In this document: piece by piece, positions 16,059 through 26,789 of the stretch
How the letters are laid out: every line of letters starts with the position of its first letter
Numbering within the stretch: the stretch's first letter is position 1
Assembly: GCF_001724135.1 (NCBI RefSeq)
Contig: NZ_MEDS01000005.1
Span: 62,001-126,000, forward strand
Source: Comamonas sp. SCN 65-56
GTDB lineage: Bacteria > Pseudomonadota > Gammaproteobacteria > Burkholderiales > Burkholderiaceae_C
Reading direction: 5' to 3'
Length of the DNA stretch: 64,000 nucleotides
Notes under the pieces: generated by a model
Databases searched by the model: none
What the model was told of the DNA's origin: nothing
The model's input: only the letters and a program-made list of their open reading frames with translations
Made by a program: the position numbers and the translations under genes

Positions 16059-18982
16059 CGTTGCAACGGCTTTCCAGCGTGGATAAGGCACTGGCGTTTC
16101 TGCGCCAGCGCGTCGGCGGGCAGTTGCGCATCGACAGCCGTGCGGTCCAGCCGGGCGACGGTTTCATCGCGCTGCAGGGTTACCACGCGGACGGACGGGC
16201 GTTTGTGCAGGATGCGTTGGCGCGCGGCGCCGCTGCTTGTGTCGTCGAGGTCGAGGGCGACGCGGCAGGCCTGGTCGATGACGATAGGGTGGCAGCGCTC
16301 GCGGGGCTCAAGGCGCATGCCGGCGCCCTGGCCTCGCTCTGGCTGGGTGAGCCCAGTCGCCACCTCAAGGTATTGTCCGTGACGGGTACGAACGGCAAAA
16401 CCAGCACCGCCTGGTGGCTTGCCCATGCGCTGCAAAAACTATCGAAACAAGAGCTGCTCGCGCTTGATGGTTGCGGGCTGATAGGTACTTTGGGTGTGGG
16501 AATTGCACCCGATCTGCAAGCCACCGGCCTGACCACGCCCAACCCGCTGCGCCTGCAGCAGGTGCTGGCGGATTTCGTGCGTGCGGGCGTCGGCGCCTGC
16601 GCCATCGAGGCCTCTTCCATCGGCATCGCAGAGCAGCGGCTGGCGGGCACGCAGATCGACACCGCGCTGTTCACCAACCTGACGCAGGACCATCTGGACT
16701 ACCACGGCAGCATGCAGGCGTACTGGGAGGCCAAGCGCGCGCTGTTCGATTGGCCAGGGCTGCGTGCCGCGGTCGTGAACATCGACGACGAGCATGGGGC
16801 GGCGCTGCACCGGGTATTGGCCGCTCGCGCGCTGGACTTGTGGAGCGTGGCGGTTGATGCGCCTGCGCGGCTGCGGGCCGTCGATCTGCACCATGGCGCC
16901 ACCGGTCTTGCGTTCACGGTGGTTGAGGGCGGTGAGCGCGTGCCTCTTTCCACGCGCCTGGTGGGGCAGTACAACGTCTCCAACCTGCTGGGCGTGATTG
17001 CGGCCTTGCGTTCCCTGGGCGTATCGCTCGCCGCCGCCTGCGGCGTGTGCGCTGACCTGGAGGCTGTGCCCGGGCGCATGCAGCAGGTGACCGAACCGGG
17101 CCAGCCGCTCGCGGTGGTGGACTATGCGCACACGCCCGATGCGCTGGCCAAGGTGCTGGCCGCGCTGCGCCCGCTGGCGCAAGGCCGGGGCGGGCGCCTG
17201 TGGTGTGTCTTCGGCTGCGGTGGCGATCGCGATGCGCTCAAGCGCCCGCTCATGGGCGCGGCAGCACAGCAGGGCGCGGACCGCGTGATCGTGACCAGCG
17301 ACAACCCGCGCAGCGAAGAGGCGGCGGCCATCGTGCACCAGATTCTGCAGGGCATGATCGCCAGCCGCCATGTGCAGGCCGAACTCGACCGCGCGACCGC
17401 GATCGCGCAGGCCTTGGCGCAGGCCGATGCACGCGACGTGGTGCTGATCGCCGGCAAGGGCCATGAGCCCTACCAGGAAATTGCCGGTGTGCGCCGACCA
17501 TTCTCGGACCTGGAGCAGGCGCGGCTGGCGCTGGCGCGGCGCGCGCCACAGCTGCACGAAATGGCCACGCTGCAGCAGGCGTGGGAGCTGATCCGCGCGC
17601 GGGTGCCGCAGGCCAGGCTGGTGGGCGATGGCGCGCTGGCATTCACCCGCGTACATACCGATACCCGCACGCTGGCGCCGGGCGATTTGTTCGTGGCGCT
17701 CAAGGGCGAACGCTTTGATGCCCACGACTTTTTGCCGCAGGCGCGCAGCGCCGGGGCGGCCGCGGCTATAGCGCACGGCGGGCTGGCGGCGGCGGGGCTT
17801 GCAGGCATCGAAGTGCCGGACACGCTGGCGGCGCTGGCGGCGCTGGCCACGGGCTGGCGCGCCCGGTTCGATTGGTCCTTGATCGCCGTGACGGGCAGCA
17901 ACGGCAAGACCACGGTGACGCAGATGATCGCGTCCATCCTGCGCGCTTGGCAGGGCGATGCCGCGCTGGCCACCAGCGGCAACTTCAACAACGCCGTCGG
18001 CGTGCCGCTCACGCTCTTGCGCCTGCGCGCCGGGCACCGCGCGGCTGTGGTCGAGCTGGGCATGAACCACCCCGGCGAGATCGCCGAGCTGGCTGCGATG
18101 GCCCAGCCGACGGTGGCGCTGGTGAACAACGCGCAGCGCGAGCACCAGGAGTTCATGCACGGCGTCGAGGCCGTGGCGCGCGAGAACGGCGCGGTGCTGC
18201 AGGCCTTGCCGCCAGATGGTGTCGCGGTGTTTCCGGCGTTCGATGTGTTCACGCCGTTATGGCGTGAGCTGGCGGGCAGCAGGCGTTGCATCACCTTTGC
18301 GAGCCCCTCACTCCAGCCCTCTCCCCAAAGGGGTGAGGGCCGGCCTGCGCAGGGCTCCGACGTGCATTGCCCGCAGGCCCAATGGCAGGGCGATGCCTGG
18401 GCCGTGCAGATCGTCACGCCCCAGGGCGCTTTCGACACGCGCTTGCAGATCGCGGGCGAGCACAACCTGGGCAATGCGCTGGCGGCGACCGCCTGCGCCG
18501 TGGCCACGGGCGTGCCGCTGGCAGCGGTCGCCGAGGGGTTGGCGCAATTTCGCCCGGTCGCGGGCCGCTCGCGCGCGTTCACCATGCGCGATGGTGCACG
18601 TGAGTTGGTTGTGGTCGATGACACCTACAACGCCAACCCCGATTCGGTGCGCGCGGCGATTGACGTGCTCGCGAGCCTGCCGGCGCCGCGCCTGCTGGTG
18701 CTGGGCGACATGGGCGAGGTCGGCAGCCAGGGACCGGAGTTTCATGCCGAGGCCGGCGACTATGCGAAGCAGCATGGCGTGACCCGCCTGTATGCGTTGG
18801 GCGCGCTCACCCGGCATGCGGTGCAGTCCTTCGGCGCGGGGGCCGAGCATTTCGATGCGGCCGACGCGCTGATCGCCGCGACCCGCGCGGCGCTGCCCAC
18901 CACTGGCAGCGTTCTCGTCAAGGGCTCGCGCTTCATGCGCATGGAGCGCGTGGTGCGGGCGATCGAGGAGGCGGCGGCATGA
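16055..18982 (+). CDS. murEF: Bifunctional MurE/MurF muropeptide ligase
   Basis: 975 aa; one uninterrupted frame joins two Mur ligases. Residues 1 to about 500 are MurE: P-loop GTNGKT at 111-116 and the meso-diaminopimelate recognition motif DNPR at 416-419, so the third peptide residue should be meso-DAP. From about 503 to 975 is MurF: P-loop GSNGKTT at 614-620, [20 protein letters not shown] and [10 protein letters not shown]. It adds DAP and then D-Ala-D-Ala to UDP-MurNAc-dipeptide in the cytosol. GTG start overlaps ftsI. MurE/F fusions are known in some Burkholderiales. Residues about 750-766 are encoded by an inserted palindromic repeat (see 18317-18339). Confidence 0.95.
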   Translation: MTLQRLSSVDKALAFLRQRVGGQLRIDSRAVQPGDGFIALQGYHADGRAFVQDALARGAAACVVEVEGDAAGLVDDDRVAALAGLKAHAGALASLWLGEPSRHLKVLSVTGTNGKTSTAWWLAHALQKLSKQELLALDGCGLIGTLGVGIAPDLQATGLTTPNPLRLQQVLADFVRAGVGACAIEASSIGIAEQRLAGTQIDTALFTNLTQDHLDYHGSMQAYWEAKRALFDWPGLRAAVVNIDDEHGAALHRVLAARALDLWSVAVDAPARLRAVDLHHGATGLAFTVVEGGERVPLSTRLVGQYNVSNLLGVIAALRSLGVSLAAACGVCADLEAVPGRMQQVTEPGQPLAVVDYAHTPDALAKVLAALRPLAQGRGGRLWCVFGCGGDRDALKRPLMGAAAQQGADRVIVTSDNPRSEEAAAIVHQILQGMIASRHVQAELDRATAIAQALAQADARDVVLIAGKGHEPYQEIAGVRRPFSDLEQARLALARRAPQLHEMATLQQAWELIRARVPQARLVGDGALAFTRVHTDTRTLAPGDLFVALKGERFDAHDFLPQARSAGAAAAIAHGGLAAAGLAGIEVPDTLAALAALATGWRARFDWSLIAVTGSNGKTTVTQMIASILRAWQGDAALATSGNFNNAVGVPLTLLRLRAGHRAAVVELGMNHPGEIAELAAMAQPTVALVNNAQREHQEFMHGVEAVARENGAVLQALPPDGVAVFPAFDVFTPLWRELAGSRRCITFASPSLQPSPQRGEGRPAQGSDVHCPQAQWQGDAWAVQIVTPQGAFDTRLQIAGEHNLGNALAATACAVATGVPLAAVAEGLAQFRPVAGRSRAFTMRDGARELVVVDDTYNANPDSVRAAIDVLASLPAPRLLVLGDMGEVGSQGPEFHAEAGDYAKQHGVTRLYALGALTRHAVQSFGAGAEHFDAADALIAATRAALPTTGSVLVKGSRFMRMERVVRAIEEAAA
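18317..18339. repeat. Dispersed CCCTCTCCCC palindrome inserted in frame in murF
   Basis: CCCTCTCCCC-AAA-GGGGTGAGGG has arms that pair at 9 of 10 positions. Together with flanking CCTCACTCCAG it encodes the peptide [12 protein letters not shown]. The same type of palindrome occurs here at 43930-43950, 53684-53704 and 53767-53787, all outside or at the ends of genes. The murEF frame is preserved across it. Confidence 0.8.
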
Positions 18983-20157
18983 TCTTGTGGCTCAGCCAAT
19001 GGTTGCAGGGGCTCTCGCCCGATTTCAGTTTTCTGCGTGCGCTGCAGTACCTCACGCTGCGCGCCTTGCTGGCGGCGATGACGGCGCTGTTGATCGGCCT
19101 GATCGCCGGCCCGCGCGTGATTCGCATGCTGACCGCGCTCAAGATCGGGCAGCCGATCCGCGGCTATGCGATGCAGTCGCACCTCTCCAAGAGCGGCACG
19201 CCGACCATGGGCGGGGTGCTGATCCTGCTTGCGATCACGGTCTCGACGCTGCTGTGGTTCGATCTCTCCAACCGCTTCGTCTGGATCGTGCTGGCGGTGA
19301 CGCTCTCCATGGGCGCGATCGGCTGGGTCGACGACTGGCGCAAGGTGGTGAACAAAGACCCCGAAGGCATGCGCTCGCGCGAGAAGTATTTCTGGCAGTC
19401 GGTGATCGGCCTGATGACGGCGCTGTACCTGGTGTTCTCGATCTCCGAGAACTCCAACGCGCGCGTGTTCGAGCTCTTCATCACCTGGGTGCAGTCGGGC
19501 TTTTCGCTCGACCTGCCGCCCAAGGCCGGGCTGCTCGTGCCCTTCTTCAAGGAAGTGAGCTATCCGCTGGGCGTGCTGGGCTTCGTCGTCATGACCTATC
19601 TGGTCATCGTCGGCTCAAGCAATGCGGTGAACCTGACCGACGGGCTCGATGGCCTGGCCATCATGCCGGTGATCATGGTCGGCTCCTCGCTTGGCATCTT
19701 TGCCTACGTCACCGGCAATGCGGTGTATGCCAGGTACCTGCTGTTTCCGCATATTCCGGGTTCTGGCGAGCTGCTGGTGTTTTGCGCCGCGATGGCGGGC
19801 GCAGGCCTGGCCTTTCTCTGGTTCAACACCCATCCGGCGCAGATCTTCATGGGCGACGTCGGCGCGCTGGCGCTGGGCGGGGCGCTGGGCACCATCGCGG
19901 TGATCGTGCGCCAGGAAATCGTGCTGGCGATCATGGGCGGCATCTTCGTCGTCGAGGCGATCTCGGTGATGGCGCAGGTGCTCTGGTTCAAATACACCAA
20001 GCGCAAATACGGGGAGGGACGGCGCATTCTCAAGATGGCGCCGCTGCACCACCATTTCGAAAAGAGCGGCTGGAAGGAAACGCAGGTCGTCGTGCGTTTC
20101 TGGATCATCACCATGCTGCTGTGCCTCGCGGGCCTGGCCACGCTGAAATTGCGATGA
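18979..20157 (+). CDS. mraY: Phospho-N-acetylmuramoyl-pentapeptide transferase MraY
   Basis: 392 aa, a polytopic inner-membrane enzyme with about ten helices that makes lipid I from UDP-MurNAc-pentapeptide and undecaprenyl phosphate. Conserved blocks are PTMGGVLIL, the acidic WVDDWRKV with adjacent aspartates, [13 protein letters not shown], and [14 protein letters not shown]. The HHH motif of the last cytoplasmic loop ([19 protein letters not shown]) is present. Length exceeds E. coli MraY (360) mainly in loops. ATGA overlaps join it to murEF and murD. Confidence 0.97.
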   Translation: MILWLSQWLQGLSPDFSFLRALQYLTLRALLAAMTALLIGLIAGPRVIRMLTALKIGQPIRGYAMQSHLSKSGTPTMGGVLILLAITVSTLLWFDLSNRFVWIVLAVTLSMGAIGWVDDWRKVVNKDPEGMRSREKYFWQSVIGLMTALYLVFSISENSNARVFELFITWVQSGFSLDLPPKAGLLVPFFKEVSYPLGVLGFVVMTYLVIVGSSNAVNLTDGLDGLAIMPVIMVGSSLGIFAYVTGNAVYARYLLFPHIPGSGELLVFCAAMAGAGLAFLWFNTHPAQIFMGDVGALALGGALGTIAVIVRQEIVLAIMGGIFVVEAISVMAQVLWFKYTKRKYGEGRRILKMAPLHHHFEKSGWKETQVVVRFWIITMLLCLAGLATLKLR

Positions 20158-21890
20158 GCGACCTGCCCCACACCCCCATGGCTCCAATGCCCGCGGCGGC
20201 GCCTTCCAAGGCGGCCGAAGCGGCGCAATTCGTCACCCGCCTGTTTGCCGAGGTGCAGGCGCAGGACGATGGCCCCGCCGAGCCGGCGCCACTGGCGGAC
20301 GCCGAGCAGAAGAGCGCCGCCGCGCCAGTGGCTGCGCCGGCGATCGCCGTGGGCGACGACTGGCAACCCCTGGCAGGCCAACGGGTGCTGGTGCTGGGGC
20401 TGGGCGATTCTGGCCTGGCGATGGCGCGCTGGTGCGCGCTGCGCGGTGCCGAGGTGACGGTGGCCGACACACGCGCAGCGCCGCCGCATCTGGCCGAGTT
20501 GCAGGCCGAATGGCCGCAGGCGGCGTTTGTCGCGGGGCCATTCACCGCTGCGCTGGCGCAGGGCCAGACCGTGGTGGCGCGCTCGCCCGGCCTGCCGCCG
20601 ACCTTGATTGCTCCTGTTGTGGAAGCTGCTGGCGCATGCGGGGCCGAGGTTTGTGGCGAATTGGGCTTGTATTCGCAAGCGCTCAATGCGCTGCGCACTG
20701 AGTTCGGCTATGCGCCGCGGGTGCTGGCCATCACCGGCACCAATGGCAAGACCACGGTCACCTCACTCACCGGTCGGCTGGTGGAACATTGCGGGCGCAG
20801 CGTGGCCGTGGCGGGCAACATCGGCCCGACGCTGCTCGACACGCTGCAGCAGCATCTGGCGCAGCGCGCGCTACCCGAGGTCTGGGTGCTGGAGCTTTCG
20901 AGCTTCCAGCTCGATGGCGTACAGGGCTTCGAGCCAACGGCGGGGGTGGTGCTCAACCTGACGCAGGACCACCTCGACTGGCACGGCAGCATGCAGGCCT
21001 ACGCCGCGGCCAAGGCGCGCATTTTCGGCAGCCAGGCGCTGATGGTGCTCAACCGCGAAGACCCGCGGGTGATGGACATGCTGCCACCGCCGGTGCCGGT
21101 GCCGGTGCCGGTGCCGGTGCGGCTGCAGAAGCCGCGCCAGCGCCCGCACCTGACCTTTGGCGGCGATCTGCCGCGTGCGTCCGGGGACTACGGCATCGAG
21201 CAGGTGGGCGGCATGGCCTGGCTGGTGCGCGCACTGGAAGCCGAAGACACCGGTCGGCGTGGGGCGGAGGTGCACGAGCTGCACCTGCAGCGCCTGATGC
21301 CGGTCGATGCGCTGCGCATCCGTGGCCGGCACAACGCGACCAACGCGCTGGCCGCTCTGGCGCTGGCACACGCTGCCGGCTGCCCGCTGGCGTCCATGCT
21401 CTACGGCCTGCGCGAGTACCGTGGCGAGCCGCACCGCGTCGAATCGATTGCCGTGATCGATGGCGTCGAGTATTTCGACGACAGCAAGGGCACCAATGTG
21501 GGCGCGACGGTGGCGGCGCTCGCGGGCCTGGGCGCCAGCCAGCGCATCGTCGTGATCCTGGGCGGTGACGGCAAGGGGCAGGACTTTTCGCCGCTGGCAG
21601 GGCCGGTGGCGCGCTATGTGCGCGCCGTGGTGCTGATCGGGCGCGATGCGCCGCTGATCCGCGCCGCGCTGGCGGCAACGCAGGTGCCGTTGATCGATGC
21701 ACGGACGCTGCCGCAAGCCGTGCAGCAGGCGAGTGCGGCGGCCCATTCGGGCGATGCGGTGCTGCTCTCGCCCGCCTGCGCCAGCCTGGACATGTTTGAC
21801 AACTACAAGCAGCGCGCGCAGGTCTTTGTCGATGCGGTGCATGCGCTGGCCGAAGCCCGCGGGCAGTCGCTGGCGGGAGGGAGCGCATGA
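20154..21890 (+). CDS. murD: UDP-N-acetylmuramoyl-L-alanine--D-glutamate ligase MurD, extended form
   Basis: 578 aa, about 140 longer than E. coli MurD. Residues 1 to about 70 are an Ala/Pro-rich low-complexity extension before the Rossmann-like start ([17 protein letters not shown]). The P-loop GTNGKTT is at 195-201, and [14 protein letters not shown] and the C-terminal ligase subdomain ([13 protein letters not shown]) are intact. A second insertion at about 311-330 has a repeated Pro-Val tract encoded by a 6-bp tandem repeat. It adds D-Glu to UDP-MurNAc-L-Ala. The start is fixed by an ATGA overlap with mraY; whether the long N-terminus is translated as such is unproven. Confidence 0.95.
   Translation: MSDLPHTPMAPMPAAAPSKAAEAAQFVTRLFAEVQAQDDGPAEPAPLADAEQKSAAAPVAAPAIAVGDDWQPLAGQRVLVLGLGDSGLAMARWCALRGAEVTVADTRAAPPHLAELQAEWPQAAFVAGPFTAALAQGQTVVARSPGLPPTLIAPVVEAAGACGAEVCGELGLYSQALNALRTEFGYAPRVLAITGTNGKTTVTSLTGRLVEHCGRSVAVAGNIGPTLLDTLQQHLAQRALPEVWVLELSSFQLDGVQGFEPTAGVVLNLTQDHLDWHGSMQAYAAAKARIFGSQALMVLNREDPRVMDMLPPPVPVPVPVPVRLQKPRQRPHLTFGGDLPRASGDYGIEQVGGMAWLVRALEAEDTGRRGAEVHELHLQRLMPVDALRIRGRHNATNALAALALAHAAGCPLASMLYGLREYRGEPHRVESIAVIDGVEYFDDSKGTNVGATVAALAGLGASQRIVVILGGDGKGQDFSPLAGPVARYVRAVVLIGRDAPLIRAALAATQVPLIDARTLPQAVQQASAAAHSGDAVLLSPACASLDMFDNYKQRAQVFVDAVHALAEARGQSLAGGSA
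21091..21120 (+). repeat. Hexanucleotide tandem repeat (CGGTGC)5 within murD
   Basis: Five perfect copies of a 6-bp unit encode alternating Pro and Val. Because the period is a multiple of three, copy-number change would alter tract length but not frame. It lies in an insertion relative to E. coli MurD between the central ATPase domain and the rest. Confidence 0.85.
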
Positions 21891-23158
21891 GCACCAGCGT
21901 CAAGCCCGGGCTGCTGCAGCGCTTGCTTGGCGGCAGCCGCAAGGAGCAGGCCGAGAGCGTGGATCGCCTGCCGGTGCGCATCGGCGGCATGGAGTTGCGG
22001 CGCACCGCCGCCGTGCCGGCGCGCGTGCTCGGCTTTGACCAGTCGCTGCTGTGGGTGGTGGTGTTGCTGCTCGCGTTCAGCGTGGTGATGGTCTATTCCG
22101 CCTCGATCGCGATGCAGGACAACCCCCGCTTTGGCCACATCACCGCGACCACCTTCGTGGTGCGCCATGTGGCGGCGATCGCCGTCGGTTTTGTGGCGGC
22201 GCTGCTGGCTTTCCAGATTTCGATGGACACCTGGGAGCGCCTTGCACCCTGGTTGTTCATCGCCTCCATCGCGCTGCTCGTCGTGGTGCTGATTCCGCAT
22301 GTGGGTACGGTGGTCAATGGCGCGCGGCGCTGGCTCAGCCTCGGCGTGATGAATTTCCAGCCTTCGGAGCTGGCCAAGTTCGCGGTGCTGATCTACGCCG
22401 CCGGCTACATGGTGCGGCGCCTGGAGATGAAGGAGCGCTTCTTTCGCGCGGTGCTGCCGATGGCGGCGGCAGTGGCGATCGTTGGCGGCCTGCTGCTGGC
22501 CGAGCCGGACATGGGTGCGTTCATGGTGATCGCGGTGATCGCCATGGGCATCCTGTTCCTGGGCGGCGTGAACGCGCGCATGTTCTTCCTGATTGCGCTG
22601 ATTCTGGTCGCGGCGTTCGCGCTGATGATCTGGACCTCACCCTGGCGGCGCGAGCGCATCTTTGCCTACCTCGACCCGTTCAGCGAGGACCACGCGCTGG
22701 GCAAGGGCTACCAGCTCTCGCATGCGCTGATCGCCATCGGGCGCGGCGAGGTGTTTGGCGTTGGTCTTGGCGGCAGTGTGGAAAAACTCAACTGGCTGCC
22801 TGAGGCGCACACCGATTTCCTGCTGGCGGTGATCGGCGAGGAGTTCGGCCTCGTGGGCGTGCTCACGCTCATCGTCGCCTTCCTCTGGCTCACGCGTCGC
22901 ATCATGCTGATCGGTCGTCAGGCAATCGCGCTTGATCGCGTGTTCTCCGGCCTGGTGGCCGAGGGCGTGGCGGTGTGGGTGGGCTTTCAGGCCTTCATCA
23001 ACGTCGGCGTGAACCTGGGCGCGCTGCCGACCAAGGGCTTGACCTTGCCCCTGATGAGTTACGGCGGCTCGGCGATCCTGATGAATCTGGTGGCGCTGGC
23101 GGTGGTGCTGCGGGTCGATTACGAAAACAAGCTACTCATGCGCGGAGGCCGCGTATGA
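21887..23158 (+). CDS. ftsW: Septal peptidoglycan glycosyltransferase FtsW
   Basis: 423 aa SEDS-family inner-membrane protein with about ten transmembrane segments after a polar cytoplasmic N-terminus of about 45 residues. The SEDS signatures [50 protein letters not shown] and [14 protein letters not shown] are all present. It polymerises lipid II at the septum together with FtsI. It overlaps murD by ATGA; murG follows after 79 bp, the largest gap among the mur genes here, which contains three hairpins. Confidence 0.96.
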   Translation: MSTSVKPGLLQRLLGGSRKEQAESVDRLPVRIGGMELRRTAAVPARVLGFDQSLLWVVVLLLAFSVVMVYSASIAMQDNPRFGHITATTFVVRHVAAIAVGFVAALLAFQISMDTWERLAPWLFIASIALLVVVLIPHVGTVVNGARRWLSLGVMNFQPSELAKFAVLIYAAGYMVRRLEMKERFFRAVLPMAAAVAIVGGLLLAEPDMGAFMVIAVIAMGILFLGGVNARMFFLIALILVAAFALMIWTSPWRRERIFAYLDPFSEDHALGKGYQLSHALIAIGRGEVFGVGLGGSVEKLNWLPEAHTDFLLAVIGEEFGLVGVLTLIVAFLWLTRRIMLIGRQAIALDRVFSGLVAEGVAVWVGFQAFINVGVNLGALPTKGLTLPLMSYGGSAILMNLVALAVVLRVDYENKLLMRGGRV

Positions 23159-23162
23159 GTAG

Positions 23163-23219
23163 CTTGTTTCACCAAAACAAGTTGCGCATGGCGCAGCCAT
23201 GCAAGGCGCGCAGCGCCTT
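23163..23219. repeat. Three tandem perfect 7-bp hairpins between ftsW and murG
   Basis: Hairpin 1 is CTTGTTT-CACCA-AAACAAG (23163-23181). Hairpin 2 is GCATGGC-GCA-GCCATGC (23186-23202). Hairpin 3 is AAGGCGC-GCA-GCGCCTT (23203-23219). Hairpins 2 and 3 share the loop GCA and touch end to end. None has a T-tract, so termination is not expected. They end 18 nt before the murG ATG, just upstream of its GGGAGG ribosome site. Confidence 0.8.
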
Positions 23220-23237
23220 GATGCGAGGGAGGTGCGT

Positions 23238-24302
23238 ATGACGGCCCGCACCGCTCTCATCATGGCTGGCGGTACCGGTGGCCACATCTTCCCGGGCCTG
23301 GCGCTGGCGCGCGAACTGGCTGCGCGCGGCTGGCGCGTGCACTGGCTGGGCACGCCCGGCAGCATGGAGTCACGCCTCGTGCCGTCCGAGGGCTTCGCGC
23401 TGGAGACCATCGATTTTTCCGGCGTGCGCGGCAAGGGTCTGGTCACGCTGGCGCTGCTGCCGCTGCGCTTGCTGCGTGCCTTCTGGCAGGCGCTCGCGGT
23501 GGTGCGCCGCGTCAAGCCCGACGTGGTTGTCGGTCTGGGCGGCTATGTCACCTTTCCGGGCGGCATGATGGCGGTGCTCGCGGGCAAGCCGCTGGTGCTG
23601 CATGAGCAGAACTCGGTGGCGGGTTTGGCCAACAAGGTGCTCGCCGGCATTGCCGACCGCATCTTCACCGCGTTTCCCAACGTGCTGAAGAAAGGTCAAT
23701 GGGTGGGCAATCCGCTGCGCGCGGCGTTCACGCAGCAACCCGGCCCTGAGGAGCGCTTTGCCGCCCGCACGGGCCCGCTCAAACTGCTGGTGGTGGGCGG
23801 CAGCCTGGGCGCGCGTGCGCTCAACGAGGTGGTGCCGCAGGCGCTGGCGCTGATCCCCGAGGCGCAGCGCCCCGTGGTCACGCACCAGAGCGGCGAGACG
23901 CAGCTCGATGCGCTGCGCGCCAGCTATGCGGCAGCGGGGGTGCAGGGCGAGCTCGTGCCCTTCATTAGCGACATGGCGAGCGCCTTTGCCGTGGCCGACG
24001 TGGTGATCTGCCGCGCGGGTGCGAGTACGGTGACCGAGTTGGCCGCCGTGGGCTGCGCCGCGCTCTTTGTTCCGTTTCCGTTCGCGGTCGACGACCACCA
24101 GACGGCGAATGCGCGCTTTCTCGTCGATGCCGGTGGCGGCTGGCTGGTGCAGCAGGCCGATCTCACCCCATCTGGTTTGGCTGAAATGATGAAAAAATGG
24201 GAGCGACCAGCGCTTATCCATAAAGCGCTAGCGGCCAAAAAGATGCAAAAAACACAGGCCACACGCGAAGTGGCAGCCGCGTGCGAGGAGCTGGCGGCAT
24301 GA
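23238..24302 (+). CDS. murG: Lipid II-forming N-acetylglucosaminyltransferase MurG
   Basis: 354 aa from ATG 23238, preceded by GGGAGG at good spacing. MurG is a peripheral inner-membrane GT28 glycosyltransferase that adds GlcNAc to lipid I. The N-terminal glycine-rich loop is [16 protein letters not shown], followed by the second Gly-rich loop [28 protein letters not shown] and the donor-site region [14 protein letters not shown] with a C-terminal DDHQTANA. Its last codons overlap a 27-codon mini-ORF rather than murC directly. Confidence 0.96.
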   Translation: MTARTALIMAGGTGGHIFPGLALARELAARGWRVHWLGTPGSMESRLVPSEGFALETIDFSGVRGKGLVTLALLPLRLLRAFWQALAVVRRVKPDVVVGLGGYVTFPGGMMAVLAGKPLVLHEQNSVAGLANKVLAGIADRIFTAFPNVLKKGQWVGNPLRAAFTQQPGPEERFAARTGPLKLLVVGGSLGARALNEVVPQALALIPEAQRPVVTHQSGETQLDALRASYAAAGVQGELVPFISDMASAFAVADVVICRAGASTVTELAAVGCAALFVPFPFAVDDHQTANARFLVDAGGGWLVQQADLTPSGLAEMMKKWERPALIHKALAAKKMQKTQATREVAAACEELAA

Positions 24303-24382
24303 AGCATGTGATTCACCACATTCACTTCGTCGCGCATGTCACAGATGCCGACGATGCGTGCCATGCGGAGGGTGTGCGATGA
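24299..24382 (+). other. 27-codon mini-ORF, duplicated murC 5' end, coupled to murG and murC
   Basis: The frame starts with ATG overlapping the murG stop (ATGA) and ends with TGA overlapping the murC ATG (ATGA). Its first eleven residues, [11 protein letters not shown], match those of MurC ([11 protein letters not shown]). The DNA differs at five of 33 positions, four of them synonymous. The remainder ([16 protein letters not shown]) does not resemble MurC. It looks like a partial duplication of the murC start, retained as a translational bridge. Whether a peptide is made is unknown. Confidence 0.6.
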
Positions 24383-25812
24383 AACATGTCATTCACCAGA
24401 TCCATTTCGTCGGCATCGGCGGCTCCGGCATGTGCGGCATCGCCGAGGTACTGCACAACCTGGGCTACCGGATCTCCGGTTCGGACCAGAGCGACAGCCC
24501 GGTGCTGCGCCGCCTGCAGTCGCTCGGCGTGGCCACCCACGTGGGCCACGCAGCAGAGCACATCGCCGGTGCCGATGCGGTCGTGACCTCGACCGCGGTG
24601 CATGACGACAACCCCGAGGTGGTGGCGGCACGCGCGCGCAAGATTCCGGTGGTGCCGCGCGCGGTGATGCTGGCCGAGCTCATGCGCCTGCGCCGCGGCA
24701 TCGCGATCGCCGGCACCCACGGCAAGACGACGACGACCAGCCTGGTCGCCAGCGTGCTGGCGCAGGCGGGGCTGGATCCGACCTATGTGATCGGCGGACG
24801 CCTGAACAGCGCGGGCGTGAATGCCAAGCTGGGCAAGGGTGAATACATGGTGGTGGAGGCCGATGAGTCGGATGCCTCCTTCCTCAAGCTGCTGCCGGTG
24901 ATGGCGGTGGTCACCAATATCGACGCCGACCACATGGATACCTATGGGCACGACTTCAGCCGGCTCAAGCAGGCCTTCGTCGATTTCCTGCACCGCATGC
25001 CGTTCTACGGCACGGCGGTGCTGTGTGTCGATGACCCGGCGGTGCGCGACATCGCCACGCGCCTGAACTGCCCGATCACGCGCTACGGCCTGGGTGACGA
25101 TGCCGAAGTGCGCGCGCTCGATGTGCGTGCCGTCGGTACGCAGATGCATTTTACGGTGCAGCGGCGCAACGGCGTGACGTTGCCGGACCTGCAGGTGGTG
25201 CTGAACCTGGCGGGCGAGCACAACGTGAGAAATGCGCTCGCCGCCATTGCGGTGGCCACCGAGCTCAACGTGCCCGATGACGCCATCCTGCAGGCGCTGG
25301 CCGGTTTTACCGGGGTCGGCCGGCGCTTTCAGAGCCACGGCGAGCTGCCGGCGCGGGACGGCGGGCACTTCACGCTGATCGAGGACTACGGCCACCACCC
25401 GGTGGAGATGGCGGCGACCATCGCCGCGGCGCGTGGCGCCTTTCCCGGGCGGCGCCTGGTGCTCGCCTTTCAGCCGCACCGCTACACCCGCACGCGCGAC
25501 TGCTTCGAGGATTTCGTCCAGGTGCTGGGCGCTGCCGATGCGGTGCTGCTCACCGAGGTCTATGCCGCTGGCGAGGAGCCGATTGCCCACGCCGATGGCC
25601 GCTCGCTCACGCGCGCGCTGCGCGTCGCCGGCCGGGTGGAGCCGGTGTTCGTGGAAGACGTCAACGAACTGCCCGCGCGCCTGGCGCAGTTCGCCCGGGG
25701 CGGCGATGTGGTGCTGTGCATGGGCGCGGGCTCGATCGGCGCGGCGGCGGGCAAGATCACTGAGTTGCTTCGAAATAGTGAGCTGCAAGCGCAGGAAGGG
25801 AGCGCGCCATGA
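24379..25812 (+). CDS. murC: UDP-N-acetylmuramate--L-alanine ligase MurC
   Basis: 477 aa from ATG 24379. The N-terminal UDP-binding domain starts [20 protein letters not shown], the P-loop is [14 protein letters not shown], and the conserved [23 protein letters not shown] and C-terminal [16 protein letters not shown] and QPHRYTRTR blocks are present. It catalyses the first peptide-ligation step of peptidoglycan synthesis in the cytosol. GGAGG-type sequence (GCGGAGGGTG) precedes the start inside the mini-ORF. An ATGA overlap links it to ddlB. Confidence 0.97.
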   Translation: MKHVIHQIHFVGIGGSGMCGIAEVLHNLGYRISGSDQSDSPVLRRLQSLGVATHVGHAAEHIAGADAVVTSTAVHDDNPEVVAARARKIPVVPRAVMLAELMRLRRGIAIAGTHGKTTTTSLVASVLAQAGLDPTYVIGGRLNSAGVNAKLGKGEYMVVEADESDASFLKLLPVMAVVTNIDADHMDTYGHDFSRLKQAFVDFLHRMPFYGTAVLCVDDPAVRDIATRLNCPITRYGLGDDAEVRALDVRAVGTQMHFTVQRRNGVTLPDLQVVLNLAGEHNVRNALAAIAVATELNVPDDAILQALAGFTGVGRRFQSHGELPARDGGHFTLIEDYGHHPVEMAATIAAARGAFPGRRLVLAFQPHRYTRTRDCFEDFVQVLGAADAVLLTEVYAAGEEPIAHADGRSLTRALRVAGRVEPVFVEDVNELPARLAQFARGGDVVLCMGAGSIGAAAGKITELLRNSELQAQEGSAP

Positions 25813-26789
25813 GCTTTTTTGATTCAAAAATCGACGTGGCGCAGCTGGGCAAGGTGGCGGTGCTCATGGGCGGTGATTCGGCCGAGCGCGAGATCTCCCT
25901 ACTCTCGGGCACCGGGGTGCTCAAGGCCTTGCGCTCGCGCGGCGTCGATGCGCATGGGTTTGATACCGGGGAGCGGGCGCTGGCGCAGTTGACCAGCGAG
26001 CGATTTGACCGCTGCTTCATCGCGCTGCACGGTCGCCACGGCGAGGACGGTACGGTGCAGGGGGCGCTGGAGTTGCTCGGCATTCCCTATACCGGGCCGG
26101 GGGTGATGGCGTCCGCCATCGCGATGGACAAGACCATGGCCAAGCGCATCTGGCGCTTCGAGGGCCTGGGCACGCCCGACTGGCGCCTGGCCACCCGTGC
26201 CGAGGAAGTGCGCCGCGCGTTCGGTGAGCTGGGTGCCCCGATGATCGTCAAGCCCGTGCGCGAAGGCTCGACGCTGGGGCTGACCAAGGTGCTGTCGGCG
26301 CAGCAGTGCGAAGCAGCCTATCGGCTGGCGGCCAGCCACGACCCCGAGGTGCTGTGCGAACAGTTCATAGCCGGCATCGAGACCACCTGCGCGTTGATCG
26401 GCCAGGGGCAGGATGCGCAGGCATTGCCGCTGATCCGTATCGTCGCGCCCCAGGGCAACTACGATTTTCAGAACAAGTACTACACCGACGTCGTGCGCTA
26501 CGACTGCCCGAGCGGCTTGCCGGCCGCGGAGGAAGCGGCGATCCAGCAGCTCTCGCTGGCCGCCTACCGCACCCTGGGATGCCGTGGCTGGGCCCGTGCG
26601 GACATCATGGTGCGGGCTTCGGATCGCCAGCCCTTTCTGCTGGAGATCAACACCTCGCCGGGCATGACCGGGCATTCGCTGGTGCCCATGGCGGCGCGCG
26701 CCTGCGGCGTGGGCTACGAGGACCTGTGCCTCGCCATCCTGGCGGGTGCATCGCTGGATGCCTGGCAGGGCCGCGGAGGGCAGCCATGA
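25809..26789 (+). CDS. ddlB: D-alanine--D-alanine ligase
   Basis: 326 aa ATP-grasp enzyme producing the D-Ala-D-Ala used by MurF. Conserved segments are [46 protein letters not shown] (in outline), [14 protein letters not shown], and the C-terminal [18 protein letters not shown] with the Mg-binding Glu and Asn. The longer start at 25809 adds a short lead ([14 protein letters not shown]) before the conserved core and is fixed by the overlap with murC. It is called DdlB from its place in the dcw cluster. Confidence 0.95.
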   Translation: MSFFDSKIDVAQLGKVAVLMGGDSAEREISLLSGTGVLKALRSRGVDAHGFDTGERALAQLTSERFDRCFIALHGRHGEDGTVQGALELLGIPYTGPGVMASAIAMDKTMAKRIWRFEGLGTPDWRLATRAEEVRRAFGELGAPMIVKPVREGSTLGLTKVLSAQQCEAAYRLAASHDPEVLCEQFIAGIETTCALIGQGQDAQALPLIRIVAPQGNYDFQNKYYTDVVRYDCPSGLPAAEEAAIQQLSLAAYRTLGCRGWARADIMVRASDRQPFLLEINTSPGMTGHSLVPMAARACGVGYEDLCLAILAGASLDAWQGRGGQP

